In this document: positions 18,934 to 28,035 of the stretch, one piece after another
Layout of the letters: each line of letters opens with the position of its first letter
Numbering within the stretch: the first letter of the stretch is position 1
Source of the DNA: Nostoc paludosum FACHB-159
Lineage (GTDB): Bacteria; Cyanobacteriota; Cyanobacteriia; Cyanobacteriales; Nostocaceae
Length of the DNA: 64,000 nt
Assembly (NCBI RefSeq): GCF_014698835.1
Contig: NZ_JACJTU010000004.1
Location: forward strand, 186,001-250,000
Direction of reading: 5' to 3'
Program-made: the position numbers and the translations under genes
Notes under the pieces: generated by a model
The model's database searches: none
What the model saw: the letters and a program-made list of their open reading frames with translations, nothing else
What the model was told of the DNA's origin: nothing

Positions 18934-20121
18934 CTATATGCGTGAAACAAGTCCGATCGCTCCCCCTGCTAGCACTAACCAAGCAGAGTTTATTTTGAAT
19001 CGAAACACAGCGATCGCACTCACAATTGCCAGAGTAATTGTTAACCAATCGACTAGTGCGGCTCGTCCTAATGTGTAGGTAACTCCTGCCATTAATCCTA
19101 AAGAAGCTGCATTCACGCCATCTAAAAATCCGCTTGCCCAACGAGATTGACGCAACTTAGAAACCCAAGGATTAACTACCCACACCAGCACAAAAGCTGG
19201 TAAGAAAATTCCAATCGTACCGGCGATCGCTCCCGCATTTCCCGCTAACAAATAGCCGATAAATGTGGCAGTTGTGAAAACTGGGCCTGGTGTAAATTGC
19301 CCGATGGCCACGGCATCTAAAAGCTGCTGTGACGTAAGCCACTGGTTACGCTCAACTAATTCCCGTTGCAAAAATGCCAGCAATACGTAACCACTGCCGT
19401 AGAGAACACAGCCAATTTTGAGAAAGAAGAAAAACACATTAATCCAACTAAGTGATGTGACTGCTGTGGTACTACCAACCTGAGCCAAAACACCTGAAAA
19501 TGGTAATAAAAATGCTCCTGTTATGTTTCCTCTACTTTGCCAATTCTTCAGTAGCATCACCGCCACACCTAGCAAAATCAGCACCAAAATTTCATTCAAT
19601 CCAGCAAAGTAGGCACATATCGCCCCTACCCCTGCAATAATTGTCGGTACATCTTTGGCTGCCTTTTTGCCCAGATTCCACACAGCCTGAAGCACCACAG
19701 CAATAATTACAGGTTTAATTCCATAGAGCAGCCATTCCACTTGGGGAACAGTTTGATAGCGAGCATATATGGCAGCTAATGTCCATACGATCGCCATTGC
19801 AGGGAAAATAAAGCAAGTGCCCGCAACCAGTAAACCACGCCATCCCGCTCGTTCGTAGCCAATATGAATAGCTAATTCCGTTGAGTTGGGGCCCGGAATC
19901 AAATTCGTAATTCCCAGTAAATCTAGCAGTTTCTCCCGGCTCATCCACTGACGGCGATTCACCACCTCATTGTCCATCATCGCAATATGGGCAGCAGGGC
20001 CACCAAAGGCGATCGTCCCCAATCGCAAAAACACCATTGCCAGTTCCGTTAATCGCTGCTTTTGCTGTTTGGGAGTCAGATTATTATCGGATTTCTGGAT
20101 ATCCTCAGCTTCCTGAGTCAC
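18934..20121 (-). CDS. chrA: Chromate efflux transporter, CHR family
   Basis: A 395-residue membrane protein with the duplicated architecture of two-domain CHR transporters. The first half has the signature FLRLGTIAFGGPAAHIAMM and LGITNLIPGPNSTELAIHIGY; the second half repeats it as FLKIGCVLYGSGYVLLAFL and AIGQFTPGPVFTTATFIGY. About ten membrane segments are seen. CHR proteins export chromate from the cytoplasm. The start is GTG at 20121 with AGGA eight bases upstream. A perfect 17-bp palindrome lies 39 bases upstream, and a PadR-type regulator gene is 0.7 kb away, so repression by PadR is likely though unproven. Confidence 0.9.
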   Translation of the reverse strand: MTQEAEDIQKSDNNLTPKQQKQRLTELAMVFLRLGTIAFGGPAAHIAMMDNEVVNRRQWMSREKLLDLLGITNLIPGPNSTELAIHIGYERAGWRGLLVAGTCFIFPAMAIVWTLAAIYARYQTVPQVEWLLYGIKPVIIAVVLQAVWNLGKKAAKDVPTIIAGVGAICAYFAGLNEILVLILLGVAVMLLKNWQSRGNITGAFLLPFSGVLAQVGSTTAVTSLSWINVFFFFLKIGCVLYGSGYVLLAFLQRELVERNQWLTSQQLLDAVAIGQFTPGPVFTTATFIGYLLAGNAGAIAGTIGIFLPAFVLVWVVNPWVSKLRQSRWASGFLDGVNAASLGLMAGVTYTLGRAALVDWLTITLAIVSAIAVFRFKINSAWLVLAGGAIGLVSRI

Positions 20122-20159
20122 TGTGATTTTCCTGATTTAATGATGTTGATAGCATCAAT

Positions 20160-20176
20160 ATATCGAATTTCGATAT
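20160..20176. promoter_or_regulatory. Perfect 17-bp palindrome, candidate PadR operator
   Basis: The arms atatcgaa and ttcgatat are perfect inverted repeats around one central base. The site lies in the 141-base gap between chrA (minus) and the broken phosphatase gene (plus). It has the size and AT-rich form of an operator for a dimeric winged-helix repressor, and the PadR gene at 20843-21145 is the obvious candidate. Binding is inferred. Confidence 0.55.
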
Positions 20177-20262
20177 CGTAAATCTATATATGTTAAGTGA
20201 ATTCATGCTACCATGCCCTTGACCATAAAATACGGTAAAGCAATCGATATTATGGAGTATAT

Positions 20263-20715
20263 ATGAGTGATATTAAAAAAGTAAGCGATGAGTATTCCGC
20301 AGGTGGACAGCCAACCCCAGAGACATTAAAACAGCTTGCAGACGAGGGGTACAAGTCCGTGGTTAATTTGCGTAGACGCGTAGCGGCTTGTCGTTAGACA
20401 TCGCTTGATGAAACTGGAGCATTAGCAGACGAAGAGCAACAGGCTCAAGCCGTAGGGCTGGAATATGTCAACGTTCCACTCAAGCCAAGCCAAGCAAACG
20501 ACAACTCAACTGCAAAAGTTCTCTCAGAACTACAGCAATTGCCGACTCCTGTATATTTTCATTGCGGTGCAGGTGGACGAGCCAGCGCCCTAGCACTCAT
20601 AGCCTTTGCAACTCAACATCAACTCAACCGCGAACAACTTTTAGCAAAAGCAAAAGAACTTGACATCAATCCAGAACAAGCTCATCTCAAACAGTTTTTA
20701 GAAAATCTTGAGTAG
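20263..20715 (+). pseudogene. Phosphatase-like (DUF442/Blh type) gene interrupted by a small repeat with in-frame stop
   Basis: An ATG with GGAG upstream starts a frame of 150 codons that is open to a TAG at 20713 except for one internal TAG at 20395-20397. The sequence before the stop (ADEGYKSVVNLR) and after it (LDETGALADEEQQAQAVGLE, then PVYFHCGAGGRAS) matches the small dual-specificity-phosphatase-like family with a C-x4-R active-site loop. The stop lies inside a 35-bp dispersed repeat (20370-20404) also present near 27066. Without the extra DNA the frame would continue, so the gene was most likely broken by repeat insertion. An intact copy would accompany chrA. Confidence 0.8.
20370..20404 (+). 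repeat. Small dispersed repeat inside the phosphatase-like gene
   Basis: The sequence begins gcgtagacgcgtagcgg and ends cgttagacatcgc. It aligns with gcgtaggcgtagcccgtc...agacatcgc at 27066-27094, and with the outer parts of the repeat at 59248-59341. It brings a TAG stop codon in frame with the host gene. This looks like a small dispersed repeat (SDR) of the kind described in Nostoc genomes. Confidence 0.75.
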
Positions 20716-20842
20716 GGCATGGGGCATAGGGCATAGGGCATAGGGGCAAAGGAGAAAGAACTTGCACAAAAACTCTCCCCTGCTCCTCTGCTCCTCTGCT
20801 CCCCTGCTCCCCATCTCCCCATCTCCCCATCTCCTCATCTCC
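20715..20842. repeat. Cluster of 7- and 8-bp tandem repeats
   Basis: Four 7-mers of the gggcata/gggcatg type start at 20715. From about 20778 they are followed by 8-mers tgctcctc and catctccc in several copies. The run ends at the 3' end of the PadR gene. A minus-strand open frame across it is a by-product of the repeats. Confidence 0.8.
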
Positions 20843-21145
20843 CTACTCCTCAAACAACTCCCCAAATAATTCTCGTACCTTTTCTTTAGCATCCTCTAAG
20901 GTCATTTTTCCCAAATCCGTAGCTCGGTATAGACGCCGGTTCTGCCGTCCGGATCTTTCTTCAACTGAATATAGATATCCCTTACGCTCCATCTCGTGCA
21001 GCATTGGGTATAGTGTTCCCGCGCTGAGTTTATAGCCGTGACGTGCCAACTCTTCAATAATGCCCAGCCCAAAAATTGGCTCCTGAACTGCATGATGCAG
21101 GATGTGAAGTCGAATTAAGCTTGAGTAAAATTCTCGTCCATCCAT
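20843..21145 (-). CDS. PadR family transcriptional regulator
   Basis: With the ATG at 21145 the product has 100 residues (a TTG at 21166 would add seven). The PadR winged-helix domain fills the protein: LIRLHILHHAVQEPIFGLGI, IEELARHGYKLSAGTLYPMLHEMERKGYLY and the wing RSGRQNRRLYRAT. A short C-terminal helix (EDAKEKVRELFGELFEE) serves dimerisation. PadR proteins are usually repressors released by small molecules or metals. The location beside chrA, with a perfect palindrome in front of chrA, suggests it controls chromate efflux. No strong ribosome site is seen before either start. Confidence 0.88.
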   Translation of the reverse strand: MDGREFYSSLIRLHILHHAVQEPIFGLGIIEELARHGYKLSAGTLYPMLHEMERKGYLYSVEERSGRQNRRLYRATDLGKMTLEDAKEKVRELFGELFEE

Positions 21146-21901
21146 TGGGCAAAGCGTTTGCAACACTTATATCATTTTGAATTATAAATTCTAGATAGTA
21201 ATCCGCTTTCATTTTTGAAATTGTTTGTCTAAGTAGTGAGTAGAGAAGCGAATCATCTTGTTTGTAGAGCAGTAGCTAATAGTTAATCGACCTTTTCCAC
21301 CTATACGGAGTTTTTTCAAAAATTAAATAAGAGTCTTATATCCGAATCATGTTTGATTTTTAAACAAAATTAGTACTTTAGGGTGCGTTACAGATTTCAT
21401 CCTAACGCACCAAATCGTTACGAATGGTGCGTTACGCTCTCGCTAACCCACGCTACATATATTTTCACGCAATCAAATAGTAGTCCTATATAAGAATAAC
21501 TACTTGCAGACGCTTCCGTAAGTGCGGTTATGTCTTTTTATTTGTAGAAGCTGCGCCAAATTGGCATAACTCAAATAACAAAACAGTGCTACAAAAATGA
21601 AATAGAAATCAAAAAGCAACAATAGCTAATATTTAGAATTAGCTAACACACATCTTGATTGTACAATTACTCAATTTAGTCATCTTCGATTGTTTACCAT
21701 TAACCAAAAATTATAAAAATTCAGCTACCAAGACTCATTAACCAGAATAAATATACCATTTCAGTATGATTGCTATATTTATTCATCAAATTTTTGCTAA
21801 ATTTTTTAACTCTTCTGCATCCTTGCTGAATTGTTCTCAAAAAAATTCAGAAAAGGCAGAAAAAGACTCATGACATATTCTAAATCTACTTTTGTTGAGA
21901 T
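21146..21901. other. Intergenic region with a ggtgcgtta inverted repeat
   Basis: No gene is seen in these 756 bases between the divergent PadR and nucleotide-sugar dehydrogenase genes. A short inverted repeat, ggtgcgtta (21382-21390) and taacgcacc (21403-21411), is followed by another direct copy of ggtgcgttacg at 21426-21436. This is a common intergenic repeat of cyanobacteria. The last 200 bases are AT-rich and should hold the promoter of the second polysaccharide cluster. I could not define a single convincing -35/-10 pair. Confidence 0.5.
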
Positions 21902-23182
21902 ATGAGCAACCGCATTGCAGTTATTGGCCTTGGTTACGTTGGTCTACCTGTTGCCCTGGCATTTGCTAAAAAATTCCCTCATACGATTGGATTTGATATC
22001 AATTTAGAGAAAGTTAAAAGTTTAAAGCAAGGCATCGATCGCACAAATCAAATCTCCAGCGATGAGTTAAGAAATTCTAGTCTGATCGTTACTTCAGAAC
22101 TCTACGATTTAGTAGACGCCAACTTTTTTATAGTTGCTGTGCCAACGCCAGTTGACCGCAACCATAATCCCGATTTGACTTTGCTAGTTAAAGCTTCTGA
22201 ACTTGTTGGTAAAGTGTTACAACCTGGAGCGATCGTAGTATATGAATCTACAGTTTATCCAGGAGTAACAGAGGATATTTGCAAAGCAACTTTAGCCAAA
22301 GTCTCAGGCTTGCAACCTGGTGTTGATTTCAAGTTGGGCTATTCTCCAGAACGGATAAATCCCGGTGACAAAGCTCATACACTAGAAAGGATCGTCAAAA
22401 TAGTAGCTGGGGAAGATGCAGAAACTCTCGAACGAGTTGCAAGTGTTTATACAGCGATTATTGATGCTGGCGTTTATCGCACCTCTTCAATTAAAGTAGC
22501 TGAGGCTGCCAAAGTCATTGAAAATACCCAGCGAGACTTAAATATTGCTTTGATGAACGAACTCGCATTAATATGCGATCGCCTTGGTATCCGCACCCAT
22601 GATGTTTTAGCAGCTGCTGGCACCAAATGGAACTTCTTACCATTTACTCCGGGACTTGTTGGTGGTCACTGCATTGGGGTTGACCCTTACTATCTAACTA
22701 CCAAAGCAGAAGAATTGGGATATCATCCCGAAGTCATCCTAGCTGGTCGCCGAATTAACGACAGTATGGGTACTTACCTCGGTCAGCGTTTTGTCAAACT
22801 CCTAGTTGAAGCTAACCTCTCGATTAAACAAGCACGGGTAGGAATTCTCGGTCTTACCTTTAAAGAAAACGTACCCGATATTCGGAATAGTCGCATACCA
22901 GATATGGTGAAAGAGTTGCAGCAATTTGGTATTGAACCACTCTTACACGATCCTCTGGTAGATCCTGACGAAGCACAGCAAGAATATGGGATTGATTTAG
23001 TTGATTGGCATAACCTATCTGATTTAGATGGGTTAATACTTGCAGTCAGTCATCAGGCCTATTTAAATATGCCTTGCGAACAACTTCTGAACTGTTTGCG
23101 TCCAGGTGGAGTACTGATGGATATCAAATCCATTTTCAGCCAAGCTACAATACCATCCCATATTCATTACTGGAGCTTATAG
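21902..23182 (+). CDS. UDP-N-acetylglucosamine 6-dehydrogenase-like enzyme (TviB/WbpA type)
   Basis: A 426-residue nucleotide-sugar dehydrogenase. The N-terminal NAD-binding loop is [19 protein letters not shown]. The substrate motif [10 protein letters not shown] and the catalytic Cys in [14 protein letters not shown] are present, and the C-terminal UDP-binding domain has [16 protein letters not shown]. The [10 protein letters not shown] form is typical of TviB/WbpA enzymes, which oxidise UDP-GlcNAc at C6 to the uronic acid, rather than UDP-glucose dehydrogenase; the exact substrate is inferred. It is the first gene of the second polysaccharide cluster, ten bases before the epimerase gene. 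Confidence 0.88.
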   Translation: MSNRIAVIGLGYVGLPVALAFAKKFPHTIGFDINLEKVKSLKQGIDRTNQISSDELRNSSLIVTSELYDLVDANFFIVAVPTPVDRNHNPDLTLLVKASELVGKVLQPGAIVVYESTVYPGVTEDICKATLAKVSGLQPGVDFKLGYSPERINPGDKAHTLERIVKIVAGEDAETLERVASVYTAIIDAGVYRTSSIKVAEAAKVIENTQRDLNIALMNELALICDRLGIRTHDVLAAAGTKWNFLPFTPGLVGGHCIGVDPYYLTTKAEELGYHPEVILAGRRINDSMGTYLGQRFVKLLVEANLSIKQARVGILGLTFKENVPDIRNSRIPDMVKELQQFGIEPLLHDPLVDPDEAQQEYGIDLVDWHNLSDLDGLILAVSHQAYLNMPCEQLLNCLRPGGVLMDIKSIFSQATIPSHIHYWSL

Positions 23183-23192
23183 GAGAAACATT

Positions 23193-24254
23193 ATGGCCAA
23201 GGTTTTAGTGACCGGTGCTGCTGGTTTTATTGGATTTCACCTCAGCCAACGTCTATTGACCAGAGGCGACGAAGTTGTTGGTCTGGATAACCTCAATGAT
23301 TACTACGATGTCTTTTTGAAAAAAGACCGCCTAGCTCAATTACAAGAAAGACCAGGTTTTAGTTTTTATCAACTGGACTTGGCAGACTCGGTAGCTATAG
23401 CCCAACTCTTTGCCGAACAACGCTTTGATGTGGTGGTTAACTTAGCAGCACAGGCTGGCGTTCGATACTCCATCAAGAACCCTCATGCATATATAAACAG
23501 TAACTTAGTGGGCTTTATTAACATCCTCGAAGGTTGTCGTCATTCAGGCGTTCAGCATTTAGTATTTGCTTCTTCTAGTTCTGTTTATGGCGCTAATACT
23601 AAAATGCCTTTTTCTGTTCACGACAATGTAGACCATCCAGTTAGTTTATATGCTGCTACTAAAAAAGCTAACGAATTAATGGCTCATAGTTATAGCCATT
23701 TATATAATCTACCAACAACTGGACTCCGCTTTTTTACTGTTTATGGGCCGTGGGGTCGTCCTGATATGGCGCTGTTTTTGTTCACTAAAGCAATTTTGGC
23801 AAAGCAGCCAATAGATGTGTTTAATTACGGAAAAATGTGCCGAGATTTTACTTATATTGACGACATTGTAGAAGGTGTTGTGCGAGTTATGGATAAAATT
23901 CCTGAGCCAAATCTCACTTGGTCGGGAAATACACCAGACCCAGGAACAAGTAAAACTCCTTATAAAATTTACAACATAGGTAACAATCAACCAGTTGAAT
24001 TAATGCGCTTTATAGAAGTATTGGAAAATTGTTTGGGAGTAAAAGCACAAAAAAATTTGCTACCTCTGCAACCAGGTGATGTCCCCGTTACTTATGCAGA
24101 TGTTGATGATTTAGTTAAGGATGTAGGCTTTAGACCCAGCACACCTATTGAAGTAGGAATTCAACGTTTTGTAGCTTGGTATTGTTCTTATTATCAAAAA
24201 GCTAGTCATAGAACAACCCAAAATTCTGGGGTGAGGGTAGGGATTAGGGAATAA
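23193..24254 (+). CDS. NAD-dependent UDP-glucuronate 4-epimerase-like enzyme
   Basis: A 353-residue extended short-chain dehydrogenase. It has the Rossmann loop [12 protein letters not shown], the phrase [14 protein letters not shown] typical of UDP-glucuronate epimerases (CapI/LpsL group), the Ser cluster FASSSSVYG, and the catalytic Tyr-x3-Lys in YAATKK. With the dehydrogenase before it, it could turn UDP-GlcNAc-uronate into the galacto form, the pair of reactions known from Vi antigen synthesis (TviB/TviC). AGGAG precedes the ATG. The last residues (SGVRVGIRE) look unlike the family and may be a recent extension; the stop overlaps the next ATG by one base. Confidence 0.87.
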   Translation: MAKVLVTGAAGFIGFHLSQRLLTRGDEVVGLDNLNDYYDVFLKKDRLAQLQERPGFSFYQLDLADSVAIAQLFAEQRFDVVVNLAAQAGVRYSIKNPHAYINSNLVGFINILEGCRHSGVQHLVFASSSSVYGANTKMPFSVHDNVDHPVSLYAATKKANELMAHSYSHLYNLPTTGLRFFTVYGPWGRPDMALFLFTKAILAKQPIDVFNYGKMCRDFTYIDDIVEGVVRVMDKIPEPNLTWSGNTPDPGTSKTPYKIYNIGNNQPVELMRFIEVLENCLGVKAQKNLLPLQPGDVPVTYADVDDLVKDVGFRPSTPIEVGIQRFVAWYCSYYQKASHRTTQNSGVRVGIRE

Positions 24255-25411
24255 TGAAAATACTACATATTTGTGCAATTGGTGGCACTGTTGAGGCGCT
24301 TTTACGACCTCAAATCGATTATTTTTTATCTCAGAACCTATCAGTTGAAATAGCTTGTTCTCCAGGTGCAGAAGTTGAAAAACTCCAACAACAGGGTTAT
24401 ATAATTCACCCAGTTCAAATTGACCGCCGGATTTCTCCTTTGAGCAATTTGAGAAGTATTTATCAATTGACACAATTAATCAGGCGAAATCAGTATGACC
24501 TTGTTCACGTACACACTCCTATTGCTGCTGTCTTAGGTCGAATTGCTGCTAAGCTAGCTGGTGTGAAAAGAATTGTCTATACTGCTCACGGCTTTCCCTT
24601 TCACGATCGCTCTTCACGTGGTGAATATCGTTTTTATTTTACCGTTGAGAAACTCACTGCTTTGATAACTGATTTGATTCTCACCCAAAATTATGAAGAT
24701 ATTGCCACAGCTAAAAAATTAAATCTTTGTCCGTCGGCAAAATTGCGCTATTTGGGTAACGGTGTAGATATTAATCGCTTCCAACGCGATCGCCTTAATC
24801 CCACTCATCAAATTGAATTACGAAAATCTTTAGGTATTCCCGATTATACCGACTTAATCATTGGTACAATTGGACGTTTAACTCATAAAAAAGGTAGTGG
24901 ATATTTAATTGAAGCCGCAGCCAAACTACTCCCTTATTTTCCAAATTTACAAGTTTTAGTAATTGGCTCTCAACTTAGTAGCGATCCTGAACCTTTCCAA
25001 CAACAATTAATTCAAAAAATTCATGATTTGGGAATTGAGAAACATGTTATTTTAACAGGAGAGCGGCAAGATATCCCAGAAGTTTTAGGGTTATTAGATA
25101 TCTTCACTTTGCCTACATTCACTCATGAAGGATTACCGCGTTCTATCCTTGAAGCAATGTCGATGGGTTTACCAGTCGTCGCTACAGATATTCGCGGCTG
25201 TCGAGAAGCAGTAATTCATGGAAAAACAGGTTTAATTGTACCACCTAAAAATAGTGAAAAGTTAGCTGAAGCTTTGGGAATACTATTGTCTAATTATGAA
25301 TTGCGACAAAGTTATGGTCAAGCTGGTCGCGAACGTGTTGAAACTGATTATGATGAAGAATTAGTTTTCAATCGGCTAAATAAGTACTATCAAGAATTAG
25401 GAATTTATTGA
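24254..25411 (+). CDS. Glycosyltransferase family 4 (PglA/EpsD-like)
   Basis: A 385-residue GT4 glycosyltransferase. The N-terminus [20 protein letters not shown] and YDLVHVHTPIAAVLGRIAAK, then YTAHGFPFHD, are typical for enzymes adding the second sugar to a PglC-made lipid-linked sugar. The C-terminal domain carries GTIGRLTHKKGSGYLIEAA and the donor motif HEGLPRSILEAM. It overlaps the epimerase gene by one base, and the sugar-transferase gene follows after a repeat-containing gap. It most likely makes the first glycosidic bond of the repeat unit. Confidence 0.9.
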   Translation: MKILHICAIGGTVEALLRPQIDYFLSQNLSVEIACSPGAEVEKLQQQGYIIHPVQIDRRISPLSNLRSIYQLTQLIRRNQYDLVHVHTPIAAVLGRIAAKLAGVKRIVYTAHGFPFHDRSSRGEYRFYFTVEKLTALITDLILTQNYEDIATAKKLNLCPSAKLRYLGNGVDINRFQRDRLNPTHQIELRKSLGIPDYTDLIIGTIGRLTHKKGSGYLIEAAAKLLPYFPNLQVLVIGSQLSSDPEPFQQQLIQKIHDLGIEKHVILTGERQDIPEVLGLLDIFTLPTFTHEGLPRSILEAMSMGLPVVATDIRGCREAVIHGKTGLIVPPKNSEKLAEALGILLSNYELRQSYGQAGRERVETDYDEELVFNRLNKYYQELGIY

Positions 25412-25424
25412 TTATCAAAACTCT

Positions 25425-25492
25425 TTTTTTCTCTGCGTTCTCTGCGTCTCTGCGGTTCGATAAAAAATCATGCAGAGGCGCAGAGAGGAGAA
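25425..25492. repeat. Intergenic repeat with ctctgcg units and an inverted partner
   Basis: The strand reads ctctgcgttctctgcgtctc and, after about 20 bases, tgcagaggcgcagagagg. These are inverted with respect to each other, so the transcript can fold into a hairpin. The same ctctgcg string recurs near 34500. It is a common Nostoc intergenic repeat and sits between two genes of one operon. Confidence 0.65.
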
Positions 25493-25518
25493 ATGAGAAA
25501 TATTTGGAGGGTGTATTA

Positions 25519-26166
25519 ATGAATTTTGAAGGTGTTAATTTAAAAAGGTATAGCAGATTAATTAAATATATATTGGATAGAGTTGTGGCAGCGATCGCCT
25601 TAATTTTTCTTTCCCCTTTACTCTTGGGTGTTGCGATCGCCATTTATTTGCGGATGGGTAGTCCAGTGATTTTTATCCAACCTCGTCCCGGTAAAAATGC
25701 TCGGATTTTTAACTTTTACAAATTCCGCACGATGACGAATGAATGTGATGCCCAAGGCAATCTTCTTGCTGATGAAAAACGCCTCACAGCCTTTGGTAAA
25801 TTTCTACGTCAAACGAGTCTTGATGAATTACCTCAACTTTGGAATGTCTTGAAAGGAGACATGAGTTTTGTTGGCCCTCGTCCATTATTAGTAAAATATC
25901 TTGACCGCTACACACCTCAACAAGCACGTCGTCATGAAGTGAAACCGGGTATTACTGGCTGGGCGCAAGTTAATGGCCGCCGCACATTAGATCGGTTTTG
26001 GGATAAAAAATTTGAGTTGGATGTTTGGTATATCGATCGCTGGAGTTTGTGGCTTGATTTGAAAATTTTATTGATGACTATATGGCAAGTAATTCAGCGA
26101 AAAAGTATCAGCCAGGAAGGTCACGTTACTTCAGAAGAATTCACAGGCCAACTTAAGAAACAATAG
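25519..26166 (+). CDS. Initiating sugar-1-phosphate transferase (PglC/WcaJ family)
   Basis: The 215-residue product starts at the ATG at 25519, which has GGAGG eight bases upstream. A TTG at 25408 in the same frame would only translate repeat DNA. The single N-terminal membrane-associated helix is DRVVAAIALIFLSPLLLGV. The catalytic region has YKFRTM, then RQTSLDELPQLWNVLKGDMS, FVGPRPLL and HEVKPGITGWAQVNGR, all hallmarks of the bacterial sugar transferase family. The protein is short, like PglC. It transfers a phospho-sugar from UDP-sugar to undecaprenyl phosphate and so starts the polymer unit. Confidence 0.93.
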   Translation: MNFEGVNLKRYSRLIKYILDRVVAAIALIFLSPLLLGVAIAIYLRMGSPVIFIQPRPGKNARIFNFYKFRTMTNECDAQGNLLADEKRLTAFGKFLRQTSLDELPQLWNVLKGDMSFVGPRPLLVKYLDRYTPQQARRHEVKPGITGWAQVNGRRTLDRFWDKKFELDVWYIDRWSLWLDLKILLMTIWQVIQRKSISQEGHVTSEEFTGQLKKQ

Positions 26167-26205
26167 GGTTTCTATCGGCTATAGAAGTACAGGAAGTAAA
26201 AAAGT

Positions 26206-27087
26206 ATGAGTCTTCAACAGACAGCAGATGTATCCGCTGCGGTGTTAACTTCCATGACTGAAGAAGAATGCGCCGATTGGTACCGACAACGCGGTACACA
26301 TGTGATTTGCCATCGCGATCGCTACTGGAAGGAAACAGTACGGGGTTTTTATCAACCGTTGCATTGGTTAGCGCGTTTGAGTGCCCAACAAGCAAACTCA
26401 CCGACGCCCCTATCTTGGGGATTCCAAACAACATTATCTGAAGTTGATGCAACCGCGGCTAACGCTTCAATGCCAATTCATTGGTTACCCAACTTGGAAA
26501 ACTATGATCTCCACAGTCTGACATCAAATCGCCGAAATCATCTGCGTAAGTGCTACAAGCGAGTCAATATCGTGCATCTAGATAAACCTACGCTTTTGCA
26601 GCAGCAGGGATATGAAGTCTTTATGTCAGCATTGAAACGAACAGCTTATCGTCAAATACCTTCCAAAAAAGACTATTTAAAAGGACTTGCTGATTATTCT
26701 ACTCCTGAGAGGCGATTGATTCTTGCAGGTGTCAACGGCGAACAGCTTCTCGGCTATATCACAGGATACGCGGTTAACAGTATTGCTTATATTGATGAAG
26801 TCGTAATTGCTACTGAAGCATTGTCTACCGACATTGGTACGGGATTGCTATTTGAATTTGCACAAGTCTGTCGTCGGTCTGGGTTAATTCGCGAACTTGT
26901 TAACGGTCTGCACTCTCGTGAAGATGAAAACCTCTGTGTCTTCAAAGAAGGAATGGGTTTTCAAGTAAAGCATATTCCTGCAAAGGTACAGATTAACCCC
27001 ATCGTCGAGCAATTCATCCAGTGGCGATATCCACATAAGTATTATCGCTTAGTCGGTTGTCAGTTGCGTAGGCGTAGCCCGTCGTAG
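26206..27087 (+). CDS. Acyltransferase-like protein, tandem copy 1
   Basis: A 293-residue soluble protein that I do not recognise with certainty. The C-terminal half looks like a GNAT-type acyltransferase fold: SNRRNHLRKCYKRVNIVHLD, then RLILAGVNGEQLLGYITGYA and GTGLLFEFAQVCRRSGLIRE, as in FemAB/GNAT-like enzymes of glycan clusters. It is a paralogue of the next gene; both begin with MS..QQ..DVS.AVLTSMTEEE and end with YPH.YYRL. The final eight residues are encoded by a small dispersed repeat (27066-27094), so the tail has been replaced. A role in acylating an amino-sugar is inferred from context. Confidence 0.7.
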   Translation: MSLQQTADVSAAVLTSMTEEECADWYRQRGTHVICHRDRYWKETVRGFYQPLHWLARLSAQQANSPTPLSWGFQTTLSEVDATAANASMPIHWLPNLENYDLHSLTSNRRNHLRKCYKRVNIVHLDKPTLLQQQGYEVFMSALKRTAYRQIPSKKDYLKGLADYSTPERRLILAGVNGEQLLGYITGYAVNSIAYIDEVVIATEALSTDIGTGLLFEFAQVCRRSGLIRELVNGLHSREDENLCVFKEGMGFQVKHIPAKVQINPIVEQFIQWRYPHKYYRLVGCQLRRRSPS

Positions 27088-27094
27088 ACATCGC
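27066..27094 (+). repeat. Small dispersed repeat at the 3' end of the first acyltransferase gene
   Basis: The sequence gcgtaggcgtagcccgtc...agacatcgc forms the last codons and the stop of the gene at 26206-27087. Its first 16 bases are identical to 59248-59263, and the whole aligns with 20370-20404. The paralogous gene next door ends without it. Confidence 0.75.
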
Positions 27095-27120
27095 ACCAGT
27101 ACTCAAAATAGATACAGTAA

Positions 27121-27987
27121 ATGAGTATGAGTTTTCAACAAATGCGAGATGTATCCGAAGCAGTATTAACCTCAATGACCGAAGAAGAATTTGCCAGGTG
27201 GCGCTGCAAGGAAGGCGCAAATGTTGTTTTTCATCGTGGATGCTATTGGGAAGAACGACGTTTTGGTTTCTATCAGCCAATCCATTTGTTAGCTCGCTTA
27301 CAGATTCAACAAGTAACTCGTCCGCTGCAATTTTGCTGGGGATTCCTAGCATCATTGTGTGAAGATGATGCGGTAAGCGCTAACGGATCGATTCCTATTC
27401 ATTTATTGTCTAATATTCAAAACTATGATTTGTATAGCGTTAACAAAAACAGCAGACAAAACATCCGTAAAAATCGCCATCTGTTTGATATTGTGGAGTT
27501 AACTGGTACACAGTTGCTAGAAGAGCAGGGATATGATGTTTTTCTCTCGGCAATGACACGAACGCGATGGAAATCATCGCTTTCTAGAGAGAAATATATG
27601 ATGAAGCTTGTAGACTATGTTGTGCCCAAACGTCGACTGATTCTTGCAGGATTTAATGATAAAAAACTTTGTGGTTATATCACAGGTTATGCTATCAACG
27701 GCACTGCATACGGAGAGGATCTCTACATCACCAGTGAAGCATCAGAATACAATCTCAACAGAATATTGCTTTTTGAATTTGTGCAAATTTGCCGTCGTTC
27801 TGGTGGAATTCATGAGTTTGCCATCGGCCAGCACTGGCGAGAAAAACCGGGAGTAGCGGAGTTCAAAGAAAGAATGGGTTTTCCCATCACCTATATACCC
27901 GCCAAAGTGGAGATAAATCCGCTCGTGGAGCAATTTATCCGTTGGAAATATCCACATCAATACTATCGCTTAACTGGGCACGATTAA
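27121..27987 (+). CDS. Acyltransferase-like protein, tandem copy 2
   Basis: A 288-residue paralogue of the preceding gene, 33 bases downstream. Shared landmarks are TSMTEEEFARWR, GFYQPIHLLARL, RLILAGFNDKKLCGYITGYA and LLFEFVQICRRSGGIHEF. Divergence is spread over the whole length, so the duplication is not recent. The GNAT-like pattern (RQNIRKN, then the hydrophobic strand before GYITGYA) suggests transfer of an acyl group. It ends naturally in YYRLTGHD, which shows what the first copy lost. Function is inferred from the cluster. Confidence 0.7.
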   Translation: MSMSFQQMRDVSEAVLTSMTEEEFARWRCKEGANVVFHRGCYWEERRFGFYQPIHLLARLQIQQVTRPLQFCWGFLASLCEDDAVSANGSIPIHLLSNIQNYDLYSVNKNSRQNIRKNRHLFDIVELTGTQLLEEQGYDVFLSAMTRTRWKSSLSREKYMMKLVDYVVPKRRLILAGFNDKKLCGYITGYAINGTAYGEDLYITSEASEYNLNRILLFEFVQICRRSGGIHEFAIGQHWREKPGVAEFKERMGFPITYIPAKVEINPLVEQFIRWKYPHQYYRLTGHD

Positions 27988-28035
27988 AATTTAAAAAATG
28001 TCCATTGAACTAAATATTGAATATAGGAGAAATCA

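Noticed and set aside
18893..19141. Frames near the chrA 3' end on both strands
   Set aside because: Shadows of chrA extended through heptamer repeats.
20698..20892. Minus-strand 64-codon frame
   Set aside because: It reads tandem 7- and 8-mers and overlaps the real PadR gene.
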